A DNA stretch of 64,000 nucleotides, taken from the NCBI RefSeq assembly GCF_002116905.1, contig NZ_CP015118.1, positions 5,580,001 to 5,644,000 of the forward strand. The letters run 5' to 3'. Position 1 is the first letter of the stretch; every line of letters starts with the position of its first letter. Below the pieces are notes generated by a model, which was not told the origin of the DNA, ran no database searches, and was given only the letters and a program-made list of their open reading frames with translations. The translations under genes were made by a program, and so were the position numbers. This document shows, piece after piece, positions 1 to 8,583 of this stretch. Source of the stretch: Piscinibacter gummiphilus. GTDB taxonomy: Bacteria > Pseudomonadota > Gammaproteobacteria > Burkholderiales > Burkholderiaceae_C.

Positions 1-594
1 CAGCACGGCCTCGTCGCCGAAGCTGTTCTTCGCCTCGCGGCGGCAGGCCGCGAGCGCGTCGGGAAACTCGGCCGCCGACGCCACCGCGCGCATGCCCTTG
101 CCACCACCGCCCGCGCTCGCCTTGATGAGCACCGGGTAGCCGATGGCATCGGCCTCGCGCTGCAGCCGCGCGGGGTCCTGATCGTCGCCGTGGTACCCCG
201 GGACGAGCGGCACACCCGCCGCGGCCATCAGCGCCTTCGCGGGCGCCTTCAGGCCCATCGCGCGGATGGCGGCCGCCGGTGGGCCGATGAACACGAGGCC
301 CGCGTCGGCGCAGGCCTGCGCGAAGCCTTCGTTTTCGCTGAGGAAGCCATAGCCGGGATGGACCGCTTGCGCGCCGGTCGCCCGTGCGGCCTCGATGATG
401 CGGTCGCCGCGGAGGTAGCTGTCCTTCGCGGGCGCGGGGCCGATGGCGACGGCCTCGTCGCAGGCCGCCACGTGGGCCGCGCTCGCGTCGGCCTCGGAAA
501 AGACGGCCACGGTGCGGATGCCCATGCGCCGCGCCGTCGCAGCGACTCGGCAGGCGATCTCACCGCGGTTGGCAATCAGGATCTTAGTGAACAT
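1..594 (-). CDS. liuD: Methylcrotonyl-CoA carboxylase alpha subunit, biotin carboxylase part (3' truncated by window edge)
   Basis: Only the first 198 residues lie in the window. They start MFTKILIANRGEIACRV, the typical Rossmann start of biotin carboxylases, and reach the ATP-grasp glycine loop GGGGKGM at about residues 162-168. The family carboxylates enzyme-bound biotin with ATP and bicarbonate. The assignment to methylcrotonyl-CoA carboxylase rather than an acetyl- or propionyl-CoA enzyme is inferred from the cluster, which also holds isovaleryl-CoA dehydrogenase, the carboxyltransferase subunit and a hydratase. The ATG at 594 overlaps the DUF4126 stop by 11 bp, so the gene is probably translationally coupled. 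The ATP-grasp C-terminal half and the biotin-carrier domain should lie to the left of the window. Confidence 0.9.
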   Translation of the reverse strand, partial: MFTKILIANRGEIACRVAATARRMGIRTVAVFSEADASAAHVAACDEAVAIGPAPAKDSYLRGDRIIEAARATGAQAVHPGYGFLSENEGFAQACADAGLVFIGPPAAAIRAMGLKAPAKALMAAAGVPLVPGYHGDDQDPARLQREADAIGYPVLIKASAGGGGKGMRAVASAAEFPDALAACRREAKNSFGDEAVL

Positions 595-1189
595 GTTGTC
601 TCCGCGGCGCGAGCCGCGCCACCAGCGCCTTCAGGAATCGGAAGAACACCCACACGAGCGTGACCATCACCACGAGCGCCACGCCGAGCGCGACGAACAG
701 CGCGATCGGATGCGCCCACGAGAGCCACAGCATGACCGGAACCGCGCCGTCGCCGAAGAGGGACAGCCCGAGGTTCGTGAAGGGCTCGGGCAGCGTGTTG
801 GCCGCCGCGCGGGTGGTCGCCTTGGCGATGTGGCTCGTGGCGGCGAGCGTGCCGCCGAGCAGCGCCGCCGCGGTGGCCCACGTGGCCTCGTCGCTGCCGA
901 ACACGCCGGCGGCGAGCGCCGCGCCCGCGGGGATGCGCACCACCGTGTGCACGACGTCCCACACCGTGTCGACCCCGGGGATCTTGTCGGCGAAGAACTC
1001 GAGCGCGAACATCCCGCCGCTGGCCCACAGGAGCAGCGGCTGCTCCAGCACCTTCAGGCCCGCCGGCAGGTCGACCCAGCCGAGCGCGCCGGCGAGGCCC
1101 GTGAGGAACACGACGGCGTAGAGGCGCAGCCCGCTCGCCCACCCCAGGGCCGCGGCGATCGCGACGAGCTGGGGGGTGTCGAGGTTCAC
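584..1189 (-). CDS. DUF4126 integral membrane protein
   Basis: 201 residues, starting at a GTG that overlaps the liuC stop (GTGA, 4 bp) and ending 11 bp inside liuD. The protein is hydrophobic, with several predicted membrane spans: an N-terminal segment (LVAIAAALGWASGLRLYAVV), a central pair, and a C-terminal span just before a basic tail. The sequence resembles the DUF4126 family, for which no function is established. Its position inside the leucine operon, coupled to enzymes on both sides, is clear. Whether it takes part in transport of an acyl substrate or merely travels with the operon cannot be told. Confidence 0.8.
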   Translation of the reverse strand: MNLDTPQLVAIAAALGWASGLRLYAVVFLTGLAGALGWVDLPAGLKVLEQPLLLWASGGMFALEFFADKIPGVDTVWDVVHTVVRIPAGAALAAGVFGSDEATWATAAALLGGTLAATSHIAKATTRAAANTLPEPFTNLGLSLFGDGAVPVMLWLSWAHPIALFVALGVALVVMVTLVWVFFRFLKALVARLAPRRQHVH

Positions 1190-1980
1190 AAGCCGGGCCC
1201 TCGCCAGGACGGTGGCCGCTTCGCCAGGAACGCGGCGACGCCCTCGCGGCCTTCGTCGCTCGCGCGCACATCGGCGATGCGGCGTGCGGTGTCGGCGCGC
1301 AGGCCGTCGGTGATCGGGTGGCCGGCCACGTCGCGCACCAGCGCCTTGCAGGCGCGCGTGGCGAGCGGGCCGTTCGGCAGGATCGCGGCCAGCACCTCGT
1401 CGACGCGCGTGTCGATGTCGGCGAGCGGGCACACCTCGTGGACGAACCCGAGCGCGGCCGCGCGGGCGGCGCCGAAGCGTTCGGCCGTCACGGCGTAGCG
1501 CCGCGTGGCCTGTTCGCCGAGCGCACGCACGACGTACGGGCTGACCGTGGCGGGCAGCAGCCCGAGCTTCGCTTCGCTGAGGCAGAAATGCGCGGTGTCC
1601 GCGGCCACCAGCACGTCGCACACGGCGGCGAGGCCCACGGCACCGGCGTAGCAGTCGCCATGGATGCGGCCGATCACCGGCACGGGGCAGCGGTACAGCG
1701 TCCACAGCATGTCGGCGAGGGCCTGCGCGTCGGCACGGTTCTCCTCCCACGAGTAGCCGGCCATCGCACGCATCCATGCGAGGTCGGCGCCGGCGCAGAA
1801 CACCGGGCCGTGGCCACCGAGCACGATGGCGCGCAGGTCCGGCTCGGCGCCCAGCGACGCGAAGGTGGCGGACAGCGCCGCGATCACCTCGTCGTTGAAC
1901 GCGTTGCGCACGTCGGGCCGGTTGAGGAACACGCGCGCGACCGGGCCGTCGCGGCGCACGTCGAGGGGCGAGGTGTTCAT
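1186..1980 (-). CDS. liuC: Enoyl-CoA hydratase family, probable methylglutaconyl-CoA hydratase
   Basis: 264-residue crotonase-fold protein. Visible family features are the oxyanion-hole segment GHGPVFCAGADLAWM near residue 60 and the IHGDCYAGAVGL / SEAKLGLLPA blocks that form the active-site helix and acid. In leucine catabolism this family hydrates 3-methylglutaconyl-CoA to HMG-CoA, the step after methylcrotonyl-CoA carboxylase. That specificity is inferred from neighbours. The start ATG at 1980 overlaps the DinB-like gene stop (ATGA), and the stop overlaps the GTG of the DUF4126 gene, so three consecutive genes are joined by 4-bp overlaps. The HMG-CoA lyase that would complete the pathway is not in the window. 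Confidence 0.88.
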   Translation of the reverse strand: MNTSPLDVRRDGPVARVFLNRPDVRNAFNDEVIAALSATFASLGAEPDLRAIVLGGHGPVFCAGADLAWMRAMAGYSWEENRADAQALADMLWTLYRCPVPVIGRIHGDCYAGAVGLAAVCDVLVAADTAHFCLSEAKLGLLPATVSPYVVRALGEQATRRYAVTAERFGAARAAALGFVHEVCPLADIDTRVDEVLAAILPNGPLATRACKALVRDVAGHPITDGLRADTARRIADVRASDEGREGVAAFLAKRPPSWRGPGL

Positions 1981-2498
1981 CGTGCGGAGCTCTCCTGCTG
2001 CAGCATCCACACCAGGTCGAGCTCCGGGGCCGGGTGGCCGAACCGCGTGATCGCCGCGGTGATCTGCCCGCGGTGGTGGGTGCCGTGGTTGAAGACGTGG
2101 GCCAACGTGGCCGCGAACGGCAGCGAATGGGCGACCCCCTGCGTGCTGCGGTAGTCGAGCGAACCGTCGAAGCGGTCGTCGGGCCACGACGCGATCAGCG
2201 GGCCCCAGTTCGCGGCCGCATCCATCAGGCGCGCGCGCAGCGCGGCGCGATCGTGCTCGACCTCGTCGTCGAGCCGCAGCGACGGAGACGCGCCCTCGGC
2301 GAACCGCCGGTACCACAGCAGGTGCTCGGCCACGAGCAGGTGGTTCAGCGTGCCGTGCACGCTGTGGAAGAAGAGGCCCGCCTCGCCGCGGTACTCGGGT
2401 TCGGGCAGCAGGTCCACGTGTTCGTACAGCCGCGGGAGCACCCACACCCCGTAGCGCGCCAGCATCGCGAAGTGCGCGCGCATCGGTGCGGCGTTCAC
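1977..2498 (-). CDS. DinB family protein
   Basis: 173 residues starting at a GTG that overlaps the liuB stop. It is a four-helix DinB/YfiT-like protein. Candidate metal ligands are the histidines in TLNHLLVAEHLLWYRRF and in the FNHGTHHRGQ block, the usual three-histidine arrangement. The superfamily includes thiol-dependent transferases and damage-inducible proteins of unknown role. Nothing in the sequence gives a substrate. Its insertion between the carboxylase and hydratase genes, with overlaps on both sides, is a conserved-looking but unexplained association with leucine breakdown. An internal ATG at 2483 is a less likely start because it breaks the overlap. Confidence 0.82.
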   Translation of the reverse strand: MNAAPMRAHFAMLARYGVWVLPRLYEHVDLLPEPEYRGEAGLFFHSVHGTLNHLLVAEHLLWYRRFAEGASPSLRLDDEVEHDRAALRARLMDAAANWGPLIASWPDDRFDGSLDYRSTQGVAHSLPFAATLAHVFNHGTHHRGQITAAITRFGHPAPELDLVWMLQQESSAR

Positions 2499-4102
2499 AT
2501 GCGGAACACGCCGAAGCGTGTCTCCGGAATGGGGGCGTTGAGGCTCGCCGACAGGCCCAGCGCCAGCACGCGGCGGGTGTCGGCGGGGTCGATCAGGCCG
2601 TCGTCCCACAGCCGCGCGGTCGCGTGGTACGGGTGGGCCTGGCGTTCGAACTGGTCGCGCACGGGCTGCTTGAAGGCCTGCTCCTCCTCGGCCGACCAGG
2701 TGCCGCCCCGCGCCTCGATGCCGTCGCGCCGCACGGTGGCGAGCACGCTCGCGGCCTGCTCGCCCCCCATCACCGAGATGCGGGCGTTGGGCCACATCCA
2801 CAGGAAGCGCGGGTCGAACGCGCGGCCGCACATGCCGTAGTTGCCGGCACCGAAGCTGCCGCCGATCACGACGGTGAACTTGGGCACCTGCGCGGTGGCC
2901 ACGGCCGTGACCATCTTCGCGCCGTGTTTCGCGATGCCCTCGTTCTCGTGCTTGCGCCCCACCATGAAGCCGCTGATGTTCTGCAGGAACACGAGCGGGA
3001 TGCGGCGCTGGCAGCACAGCTCGATGAAGTGCGCGCCCTTCTGCGCGCTCTCCGAGAACAGCACGCCGTTGTTGGCGACGATGCCCACGGGCATGCCCTC
3101 GATGTGCGCGAAGCCGGTGACCAGCGTGGCGCCGAAGCGGGCCTTGAACTCGTCGAACTCGCTCGCGTCGACGATGCGGGCGATGACCTCGCGCACGTCG
3201 TACGGCTTGCGGGTGTCGGTGGGCACGATGCCGTGCAGCTCGGCCGGGTCGAACGCGGGCGGCCGCGGCGGCAGGCACGCGAGCGGCGCCGGCTTGGTGC
3301 GGTTCAGGTGCGCCACGCAGCGCCGCGCGATGGCGAGCGCATGGGTGTCGTCCTCCGCGAGGTGGTCGGCCACGCCGCTGATGCGCGTGTGCACGTCGCC
3401 ACCGCCCAGGTCCTCGGCCGACACCACCTCGCCGATGGCCGCCTTCACCAGCGGGGGCCCGGCGAGGAAGATGGTGCCCTGCCCCTTCACGATGATCGAC
3501 TCGTCGCTCATCGCCGGCACGTAGGCGCCGCCGGCCGTGCACGAGCCCATCACCACGGCCACCTGCGGGATGCCCGCGGCGCTCATCTGCGCCTGGTTGA
3601 AGAAGATGCGGCCGAAGTGGTCGCGGTCGGGGAACACCTCGTCCTGGTTCGGCAGGTTCGCGCCACCGCTGTCGACGAGGTACACGCACGGCAGGCGGTT
3701 CTCGAGCGCGATCTGCTGCGCGCGCAGGTGCTTCTTGACGGTGACGGGGTAGTACGTGCCGCCCTTCACGGTGGCGTCGTTGCAGACGATCAGGCACTCG
3801 ATGCCGTGGATGCGCCCGATGCCGGTCACGAGGCCGCCACCCGGCGCATCGCCGTCGTACAGGTCGTAGGCGGCGAGCGCCGACAGTTCGAGGAACGGCG
3901 AACCGGGATCGAGCAGCGCCTCGACGCGGTCGCGCGGCAGCAGCTTGCCGCGCGCCACGTGTTTCGCGCGAGGCCCCTCGCCGCCGCCGAGCGCGGCCTG
4001 CGCGAGTTTCGCGGCGAGGTCGTCCACCAGCGCGCGCATCGCCGCCGCGTTGGCCTTGAAGTCGTCCGACCGCGGGTTCACCGAGGACACGAAAACAGGC
4101 AT
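2495..4102 (-). CDS. liuB: Methylcrotonyl-CoA carboxylase beta subunit (carboxyltransferase)
   Basis: 535 residues, full length for the family. It contains the N-terminal carboxyltransferase domain (GKLLPRDRVEALLDPGSPFLE, GGTYYPVTVKKH, VDSGGANLP) and the C-terminal acyl-CoA carboxylase domain with the FLQNISGFMVG and GGSFGAGNYGMCGRAF blocks. The FLQNxxGFMVG form is typical of methylcrotonyl and geranyl-CoA carboxylases. It transfers carboxyl from biotin on LiuD to 3-methylcrotonyl-CoA in the cytosol. The gene begins 16 bp after the SDR gene and overlaps the DinB-like gene by 4 bp. The carbonic anhydrase upstream could supply the bicarbonate used by this enzyme. Confidence 0.93.
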   Translation of the reverse strand: MPVFVSSVNPRSDDFKANAAAMRALVDDLAAKLAQAALGGGEGPRAKHVARGKLLPRDRVEALLDPGSPFLELSALAAYDLYDGDAPGGGLVTGIGRIHGIECLIVCNDATVKGGTYYPVTVKKHLRAQQIALENRLPCVYLVDSGGANLPNQDEVFPDRDHFGRIFFNQAQMSAAGIPQVAVVMGSCTAGGAYVPAMSDESIIVKGQGTIFLAGPPLVKAAIGEVVSAEDLGGGDVHTRISGVADHLAEDDTHALAIARRCVAHLNRTKPAPLACLPPRPPAFDPAELHGIVPTDTRKPYDVREVIARIVDASEFDEFKARFGATLVTGFAHIEGMPVGIVANNGVLFSESAQKGAHFIELCCQRRIPLVFLQNISGFMVGRKHENEGIAKHGAKMVTAVATAQVPKFTVVIGGSFGAGNYGMCGRAFDPRFLWMWPNARISVMGGEQAASVLATVRRDGIEARGGTWSAEEEQAFKQPVRDQFERQAHPYHATARLWDDGLIDPADTRRVLALGLSASLNAPIPETRFGVFRM

Positions 4103-4118
4103 GGGGGCTCCTACCGGG

Positions 4119-4790
4119 CTACCAGGGAATGGGCGACCCGTCGTGGTCGAGGAAGCGCCCCGTGTCGGCCGGGGTCAGGCCGGCGATCACGGCGCGCATG
4201 GACGACACGCTCTGCGCGGGCGTCAGGTCGGCGCCTGCGCCGCCCATGTCGGTCTGCACCCAGCCGGGGTGGAAGGCGACGCAGGTGGCGCGGTCTCCGA
4301 GCGCGAGCGACGTGTCCTTCAGCACCGAGTTCACCGCCGCCTTCGACGCGCGGTACAGCCAGCCGCCCGACTGCGTGCGCGAGCCGATGCCACCCATGCG
4401 CGACGACAGCACCACCAGCCGCGCGCCGGGCGCGAGGCTCTCGACGAGCTGCGGGATGACCCGCATCGGGCCGAGCACGTTGGTGCGCATCACCTCGTCG
4501 AACTCGTCGGCGGTGGGCGTGTCGAGCGCATTCTTGCGCGGGCCGTAGACGCCGGCGCAGACGATGACCACGTCGAAGGCCTCGCCGTCGAGCTGCCACG
4601 CGAGGCCCGCGGTGCTGTCGAGGCGCCCCACGTCGAGCCGCAGCGGGCGGCCACCGTACGCCTTGATGGCCGCGAGGCCCTCGTCGCTGCGCGCGGTGGC
4701 CACCACCCGCGCGCCGTCCTCGCCGTACTGGCGAACGAACTCCAGCCCGATGCCGCGCGAGGCGCCGACCACGAGCACGTTTCTTGTCAT
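4119..4790 (-). CDS. Short-chain dehydrogenase/reductase
   Basis: 223-residue classical SDR. The cofactor motif VGASRGIG lies at residues 7-14, the catalytic region is SSRMGGIGSR...YRASKAA (Ser, Tyr and Lys visible), and HPGWVQTDMGG follows. The first strand suggests NADP(H) or NAD(H) use, but the substrate is unknown. The protein lacks the longer C-terminal loop of fatty-acyl reductases and resembles small C-factor-like SDRs. It lies between aceK (39 bp gap) and liuB (16 bp gap) on the same strand, so it is probably cotranscribed with the leucine pathway, perhaps acting on a branched-chain intermediate. That role is inference only. Confidence 0.87.
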   Translation of the reverse strand: MTRNVLVVGASRGIGLEFVRQYGEDGARVVATARSDEGLAAIKAYGGRPLRLDVGRLDSTAGLAWQLDGEAFDVVIVCAGVYGPRKNALDTPTADEFDEVMRTNVLGPMRVIPQLVESLAPGARLVVLSSRMGGIGSRTQSGGWLYRASKAAVNSVLKDTSLALGDRATCVAFHPGWVQTDMGGAGADLTPAQSVSSMRAVIAGLTPADTGRFLDHDGSPIPW

Positions 4791-4829
4791 CGATTCATCT
4801 CCAGGAAAACCGGCCCGGACGTGCCGGGA

Positions 4830-6635
4830 TCACTTGGCCAGCGCCGCCTGCTGCGCCGCGGCCTCGCGGGCGCGCCGGATGTTCTTGAAGCGCCGGCGCG
4901 TGTCGTACGGGAACACGTCGTGCACGTGGCCCGACAGGATGCGTTCCTTGTGACCTTGCCAGAACGCCGCGTCCAGCAGGTCCGCATGGTGTTTCATGAA
5001 CACCTCGCGCACGCCCGGGTTGCCGAGCAGGAAGGGCTCGAAGGTCTCGGGGAACACGTCGTGCGGGCCCACCGAGTACCAGACCTCGCCCGACATTTCC
5101 TCTTCCTCGTTGCGCGGCGTGGGCACCTTGCGGAAGTTGCAGTGGGTGAGGTACTCGATCTCGTCGTAGTCGTAGAACACGACCTTGCCGTCGCGCGTGA
5201 CGCCGAAGTTCTTCCACAGCATGTCGCCCGGGAAGATGTTGGCGGCCACCAGGTCCTTGATGGCGTTGCCGTACTCGACCACCGCGCGTTCGATCTGCCG
5301 CGGCGAGGCTTCCTGCAGGTAGATGTTCAGCGGAATCATGCGCCGTTCGATGTAGACGTGGCGGATCACGAGGTCGCTGCCGTCCTGTTCGAGCAGACTC
5401 GGGCAGAAGTGCTGCAGCTCGGCCACCAGCTCGTCCTCGAACCGCGCGCGCGGGAAGGCCACGTTCGAGAATTCGAGCGTGTCGGCCATGCGGCCCACGC
5501 GGTCGTGCTGCTTCACCAGCAGGTACTTGCCCTTGATCTGCTCGCGCGTGGTTTCCTTCTGCGGCGGGTAGAAGTCCTTGATGATCTTGAAGACGTACGG
5601 GAACGACGGCAGGTCGAACACCAGCATCACCATGCCCTTGATGCCGGGCGCGATGCGGAACTGGTCGCCGCTGTGGCGCAGGTGGGCGAGGAAGTCGCGG
5701 TAGAAGAGGTTCTTGCCGTGCTTCTGCAGCCCGAGCGTGTTGTAGAGCTCGGTGCGCGGCTTGCGCGGCATCATCGAGCGCAGAAACTGCACGTAGGCCG
5801 ACGGGATCTCCATGTTGACCATGAAGTAGGCCCGCGCGAAGCTGAACAGCATCTGGAGGTCGCCCTCGCCGAACAGCGCCGTGTCGATGGTCAGCAGCCC
5901 GCTCGGGGCGTGCAGGATGGGCAGCGCGAACGGCGTCTCGCGGAAGCCGTTGATGATCTTGCCCACCACGTAGGCGCCCTTGTTCCGGTAGAAGAGCGAA
6001 CTCAGCACCTGGAACTGGAAGTTGGCACGCGGCAGGAAGTCGCCCAGCTCGGCGGCCACGGCCTCCTCGACGTGGCGCACGTCGCGGTGGATGTCCTCGA
6101 ACTCCAGCTGAAGCTGGAAGTTGTTGATCACCCGCACCCACGTGTCGTGCATGCGGTCCTTGGCCGGGTAGTACGCGCGGTACGTGGGGGTGGCGGCCGG
6201 CTCGTCGTTCTCGATGTATTCGGTCGAGATGGCCGGGCGCACGAAGATGAAGTCGTTCTTGAAGTACGCCCGGTGCAGGATCTTCGTGGTGACCGAGTTG
6301 AAGAACGTCTCGGCCAGTTCGGGCTGGTGGTGGTTGGTGAGCAGTCCGATGTAGTGCAGCTTGACCTGCTGCCACACCTCCATGCTGAGTTCACTCACCT
6401 TGAACTCGGTCTGGAGCCTCTCGGCGGCCTCGTCCACCCGCACGTCGTAGAACTCGATGCGTTCGCTCTGGCTGCGCTGCTGGCCGTGCCAGTCGGCCTC
6501 CTCGAAGCGCTGCTTCGCGTCGGCGCTGGTCTGGCGGAAGAGCCGGTAGTGGCGGTCGAACCCGTCGAGCATGGCCTGCGCGATGTCGAAGGCGCGCAGG
6601 TCGGTGAGTGCTTGCGGGAAGACGGCCAACGGCAT
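4830..6635 (-). CDS. aceK: Isocitrate dehydrogenase kinase/phosphatase
   Basis: 601 residues, close to the usual length. Family blocks are clear: PGIKGMVMLVFDLPSFPYVF and KYLLVKQHDRVGRMADTLEF form the nucleotide-binding part, and the catalytic segment reads PGDMLWKNFGVTRDGKVVFY followed by DYDEI. AceK phosphorylates and dephosphorylates isocitrate dehydrogenase and so sends acetyl-CoA carbon into the glyoxylate shunt. No aceA or aceB is nearby. The gene starts 3 bp after the carbonic anhydrase stop and is embedded in the leucine operon, whose end product is acetyl-CoA and acetoacetate. The shared transcription makes metabolic sense: leucine use requires shunt activity. Confidence 0.96.
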   Translation of the reverse strand: MPLAVFPQALTDLRAFDIAQAMLDGFDRHYRLFRQTSADAKQRFEEADWHGQQRSQSERIEFYDVRVDEAAERLQTEFKVSELSMEVWQQVKLHYIGLLTNHHQPELAETFFNSVTTKILHRAYFKNDFIFVRPAISTEYIENDEPAATPTYRAYYPAKDRMHDTWVRVINNFQLQLEFEDIHRDVRHVEEAVAAELGDFLPRANFQFQVLSSLFYRNKGAYVVGKIINGFRETPFALPILHAPSGLLTIDTALFGEGDLQMLFSFARAYFMVNMEIPSAYVQFLRSMMPRKPRTELYNTLGLQKHGKNLFYRDFLAHLRHSGDQFRIAPGIKGMVMLVFDLPSFPYVFKIIKDFYPPQKETTREQIKGKYLLVKQHDRVGRMADTLEFSNVAFPRARFEDELVAELQHFCPSLLEQDGSDLVIRHVYIERRMIPLNIYLQEASPRQIERAVVEYGNAIKDLVAANIFPGDMLWKNFGVTRDGKVVFYDYDEIEYLTHCNFRKVPTPRNEEEEMSGEVWYSVGPHDVFPETFEPFLLGNPGVREVFMKHHADLLDAAFWQGHKERILSGHVHDVFPYDTRRRFKNIRRAREAAAQQAALAK

Positions 6636-6638
6636 GTG

Positions 6639-7310
6639 TCAGGGCTCCGGGGGGCTGTAGCGTTTGTGGATCGCGGCCAGCGCCTTCTCGAACGCGCCGG
6701 TGAGTTCCTCCGGCGAGGCGACCGAGATGGACAGGTCCTTCAGCCGGCCGTCGGCCAGGCGGTAGAACCAGCCGTGCACGGCGACCTGCTGGCCACGGGC
6801 CCAGGCGTCCTGCACGATGGTGGTCTGGCACACGTTGAGCGACTGCTCGATCACGTTGAGCTCGCACAGCGCGTCGACGCGGCGGTCGAGCGGCACGGTG
6901 TCGAGCCAGGCCTGGTGGCGGTTGCGCACGTCCTTGACGTGGCGCAGCCAGTTGTCGGCCAGGCCCACGGACACGTCGTTGAGCGACGCGGCCACGCCGC
7001 CGCAGCCGCTGTGGCCCACGACGATGATGTGCTTGACCTTCAGCATGTCCGTGGCGAACTGGATCACCGAGAGGCAATTCAGGTCGGAGTGCACCACGAC
7101 GTTCGCCACGTTGCGGTGGACGAACAGTTCGCCGGGCAGCAGCCCCACGAGTTCGTTGGCGGGCACGCGGCTGTCGGCGCAACCGATCCAGAGGTATTGC
7201 GGCGCCTGTTGGGCGAGCAGGTTCGTGAAGAAGCCCGGGGTACGGGTCTCCGTCTCTTGCGACCAACGCAGGTTGTTGGCGAAGAGTTCTTGAAGTTCGG
7301 TGGAAGGCAT
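6639..7310 (-). CDS. can: Beta-class carbonic anhydrase
   Basis: 223 residues with all beta-class zinc and catalytic residues visible: Cys44 and Asp46-Arg48 in IGCADSRVP, then His100 and Cys103 in VGHSGCGG. The length and the HRNVANVV segment match the Escherichia coli Can subgroup. It interconverts CO2 and bicarbonate in the cytosol. The gene lies 36 bp after liuA and 3 bp before aceK. Since biotin carboxylase (LiuD) consumes bicarbonate, placing carbonic anhydrase in the methylcrotonyl-CoA carboxylase operon suggests local bicarbonate supply. This is an inference from context, not shown by the sequence. Confidence 0.95.
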   Translation of the reverse strand: MPSTELQELFANNLRWSQETETRTPGFFTNLLAQQAPQYLWIGCADSRVPANELVGLLPGELFVHRNVANVVVHSDLNCLSVIQFATDMLKVKHIIVVGHSGCGGVAASLNDVSVGLADNWLRHVKDVRNRHQAWLDTVPLDRRVDALCELNVIEQSLNVCQTTIVQDAWARGQQVAVHGWFYRLADGRLKDLSISVASPEELTGAFEKALAAIHKRYSPPEP

Positions 7311-7346
7311 GCGTGAGATTTTACCGGGCCTGTCGGGTCCGACCGT

Positions 7347-8525
7347 TCAGGCCGTCTCGCCGAACAGTTCCCGCCCGATCAGCATCCGGCGGACCTCCGA
7401 CGTGCCCGCGCCGATTTCGTAGAGCTTCGCGTCACGCCAGAACCGCCCGAGGGGATAGTCGTTGATGTAGCCGTTGCCACCGAAGATCTGCACGCCCTCC
7501 CCGGCCATCCACGTGGCCTTCTCGGCGCACCAGAGGATGACCGACGCGCAGTCCTTGCGCACGCGGCGCACGTGGTCGGGGCCCAGCCGGTCGAGGTTCT
7601 TGCCCACGGTGTAGGCGAACGACCGGGCCGCCTGCAGCGTCGTGTACATGTCGGCGAGCTTGCCCTGGATCAGCTGGAACTCGCCGATGGACTTGCCGAA
7701 CTGCTTGCGCTCGTGCACGTACGGCACCACGTGGTCCATCACCGCCTGCATGATGCCGATGGGGCCGGCGGCCAGCACCGCGCGCTCGTAGTCGAGCCCG
7801 CTCATCAGCACCTTGGCGCCGCCGTTGACCTGGCCCAGCACGTTGGTGAACGGCACCTCGACGTCCTTGAACACCAGCTCGCCGGTGTGGCTGCCGCGCA
7901 TGCCCAGCTTGTCGAGCTTCTGAGCGACGCTGAATCCGGGCATGGCCTTCTCGACGAGGAAGGCCGTGACACCACCCGCCCCCAGCTGCGGATCGGTCTT
8001 CGCGTAGACCACCAGCGTGTCGGCGTCGGGGCCGTTCGTGATCCACATCTTCGTGCCGTTGAGCACGAAGACGCCGCCGCGCTCCTCGGCGCGCAGCGTC
8101 ATGCTGAGCACGTCCGAGCCCGCGTTCGGCTCGCTCATCGCGAGCGCGCCCACGTGTTCGCCGGAGATCAGCTTCGGCAGGTACTTCGCGCGCTGGGCCT
8201 CGGTGCCGTTGCGGCGGATCTGGTTCACGCACAGGTTGCTGTGCGCGCCGTAGCTCAGGCCCACGCTGGCCGAGGCGCGGCTGATCTCCTCCATGGCCAC
8301 CATGTGCGCGAGGTAGCCGAGGCCGGCGCCGCCGTACTCCTCACCCACGGTGACCCCGAGCACCCCCAGGTCGCCGAGCTTGCGCCAGAGGTCCATCGGG
8401 AACTGGTCGGTGCGGTCGATCTCGGCGGCGCGGGGCGCGATCTCGCGTTCGGCGAAATCGCGGACCGCATCGCGCAACGCGTCGATGTCCTCTCCGAGCT
8501 GATGGTCGAGTCCGGGCAGATCCAT
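7347..8525 (-). CDS. liuA: Isovaleryl-CoA dehydrogenase
   Basis: 392-residue acyl-CoA dehydrogenase. Family blocks are ALAMSEPNAGSDV (FAD/substrate), KMWITNGPDADTLVVYAKT, and GLDYERAVLAAGP carrying the glutamate that isovaleryl-CoA dehydrogenases use as base. The C-terminal YEIGAGTSEVRR has glycine where straight-chain dehydrogenases carry the catalytic glutamate. That combination is diagnostic for the isovaleryl enzyme. The start at 8525 was chosen because MDLPGLDHQ matches family starts and a GAGGA ribosome site lies 8-10 bp upstream; a longer frame reaching 8687 would run into the repeat element. It is the first gene of the long minus-strand operon. Confidence 0.95.
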   Translation of the reverse strand: MDLPGLDHQLGEDIDALRDAVRDFAEREIAPRAAEIDRTDQFPMDLWRKLGDLGVLGVTVGEEYGGAGLGYLAHMVAMEEISRASASVGLSYGAHSNLCVNQIRRNGTEAQRAKYLPKLISGEHVGALAMSEPNAGSDVLSMTLRAEERGGVFVLNGTKMWITNGPDADTLVVYAKTDPQLGAGGVTAFLVEKAMPGFSVAQKLDKLGMRGSHTGELVFKDVEVPFTNVLGQVNGGAKVLMSGLDYERAVLAAGPIGIMQAVMDHVVPYVHERKQFGKSIGEFQLIQGKLADMYTTLQAARSFAYTVGKNLDRLGPDHVRRVRKDCASVILWCAEKATWMAGEGVQIFGGNGYINDYPLGRFWRDAKLYEIGAGTSEVRRMLIGRELFGETA

Positions 8526-8583
8526 GGGCGTTTTCCTCGAAATGTCGTGGACACCTGAGCGACAGCAGGGGTCGGAGTCGATC

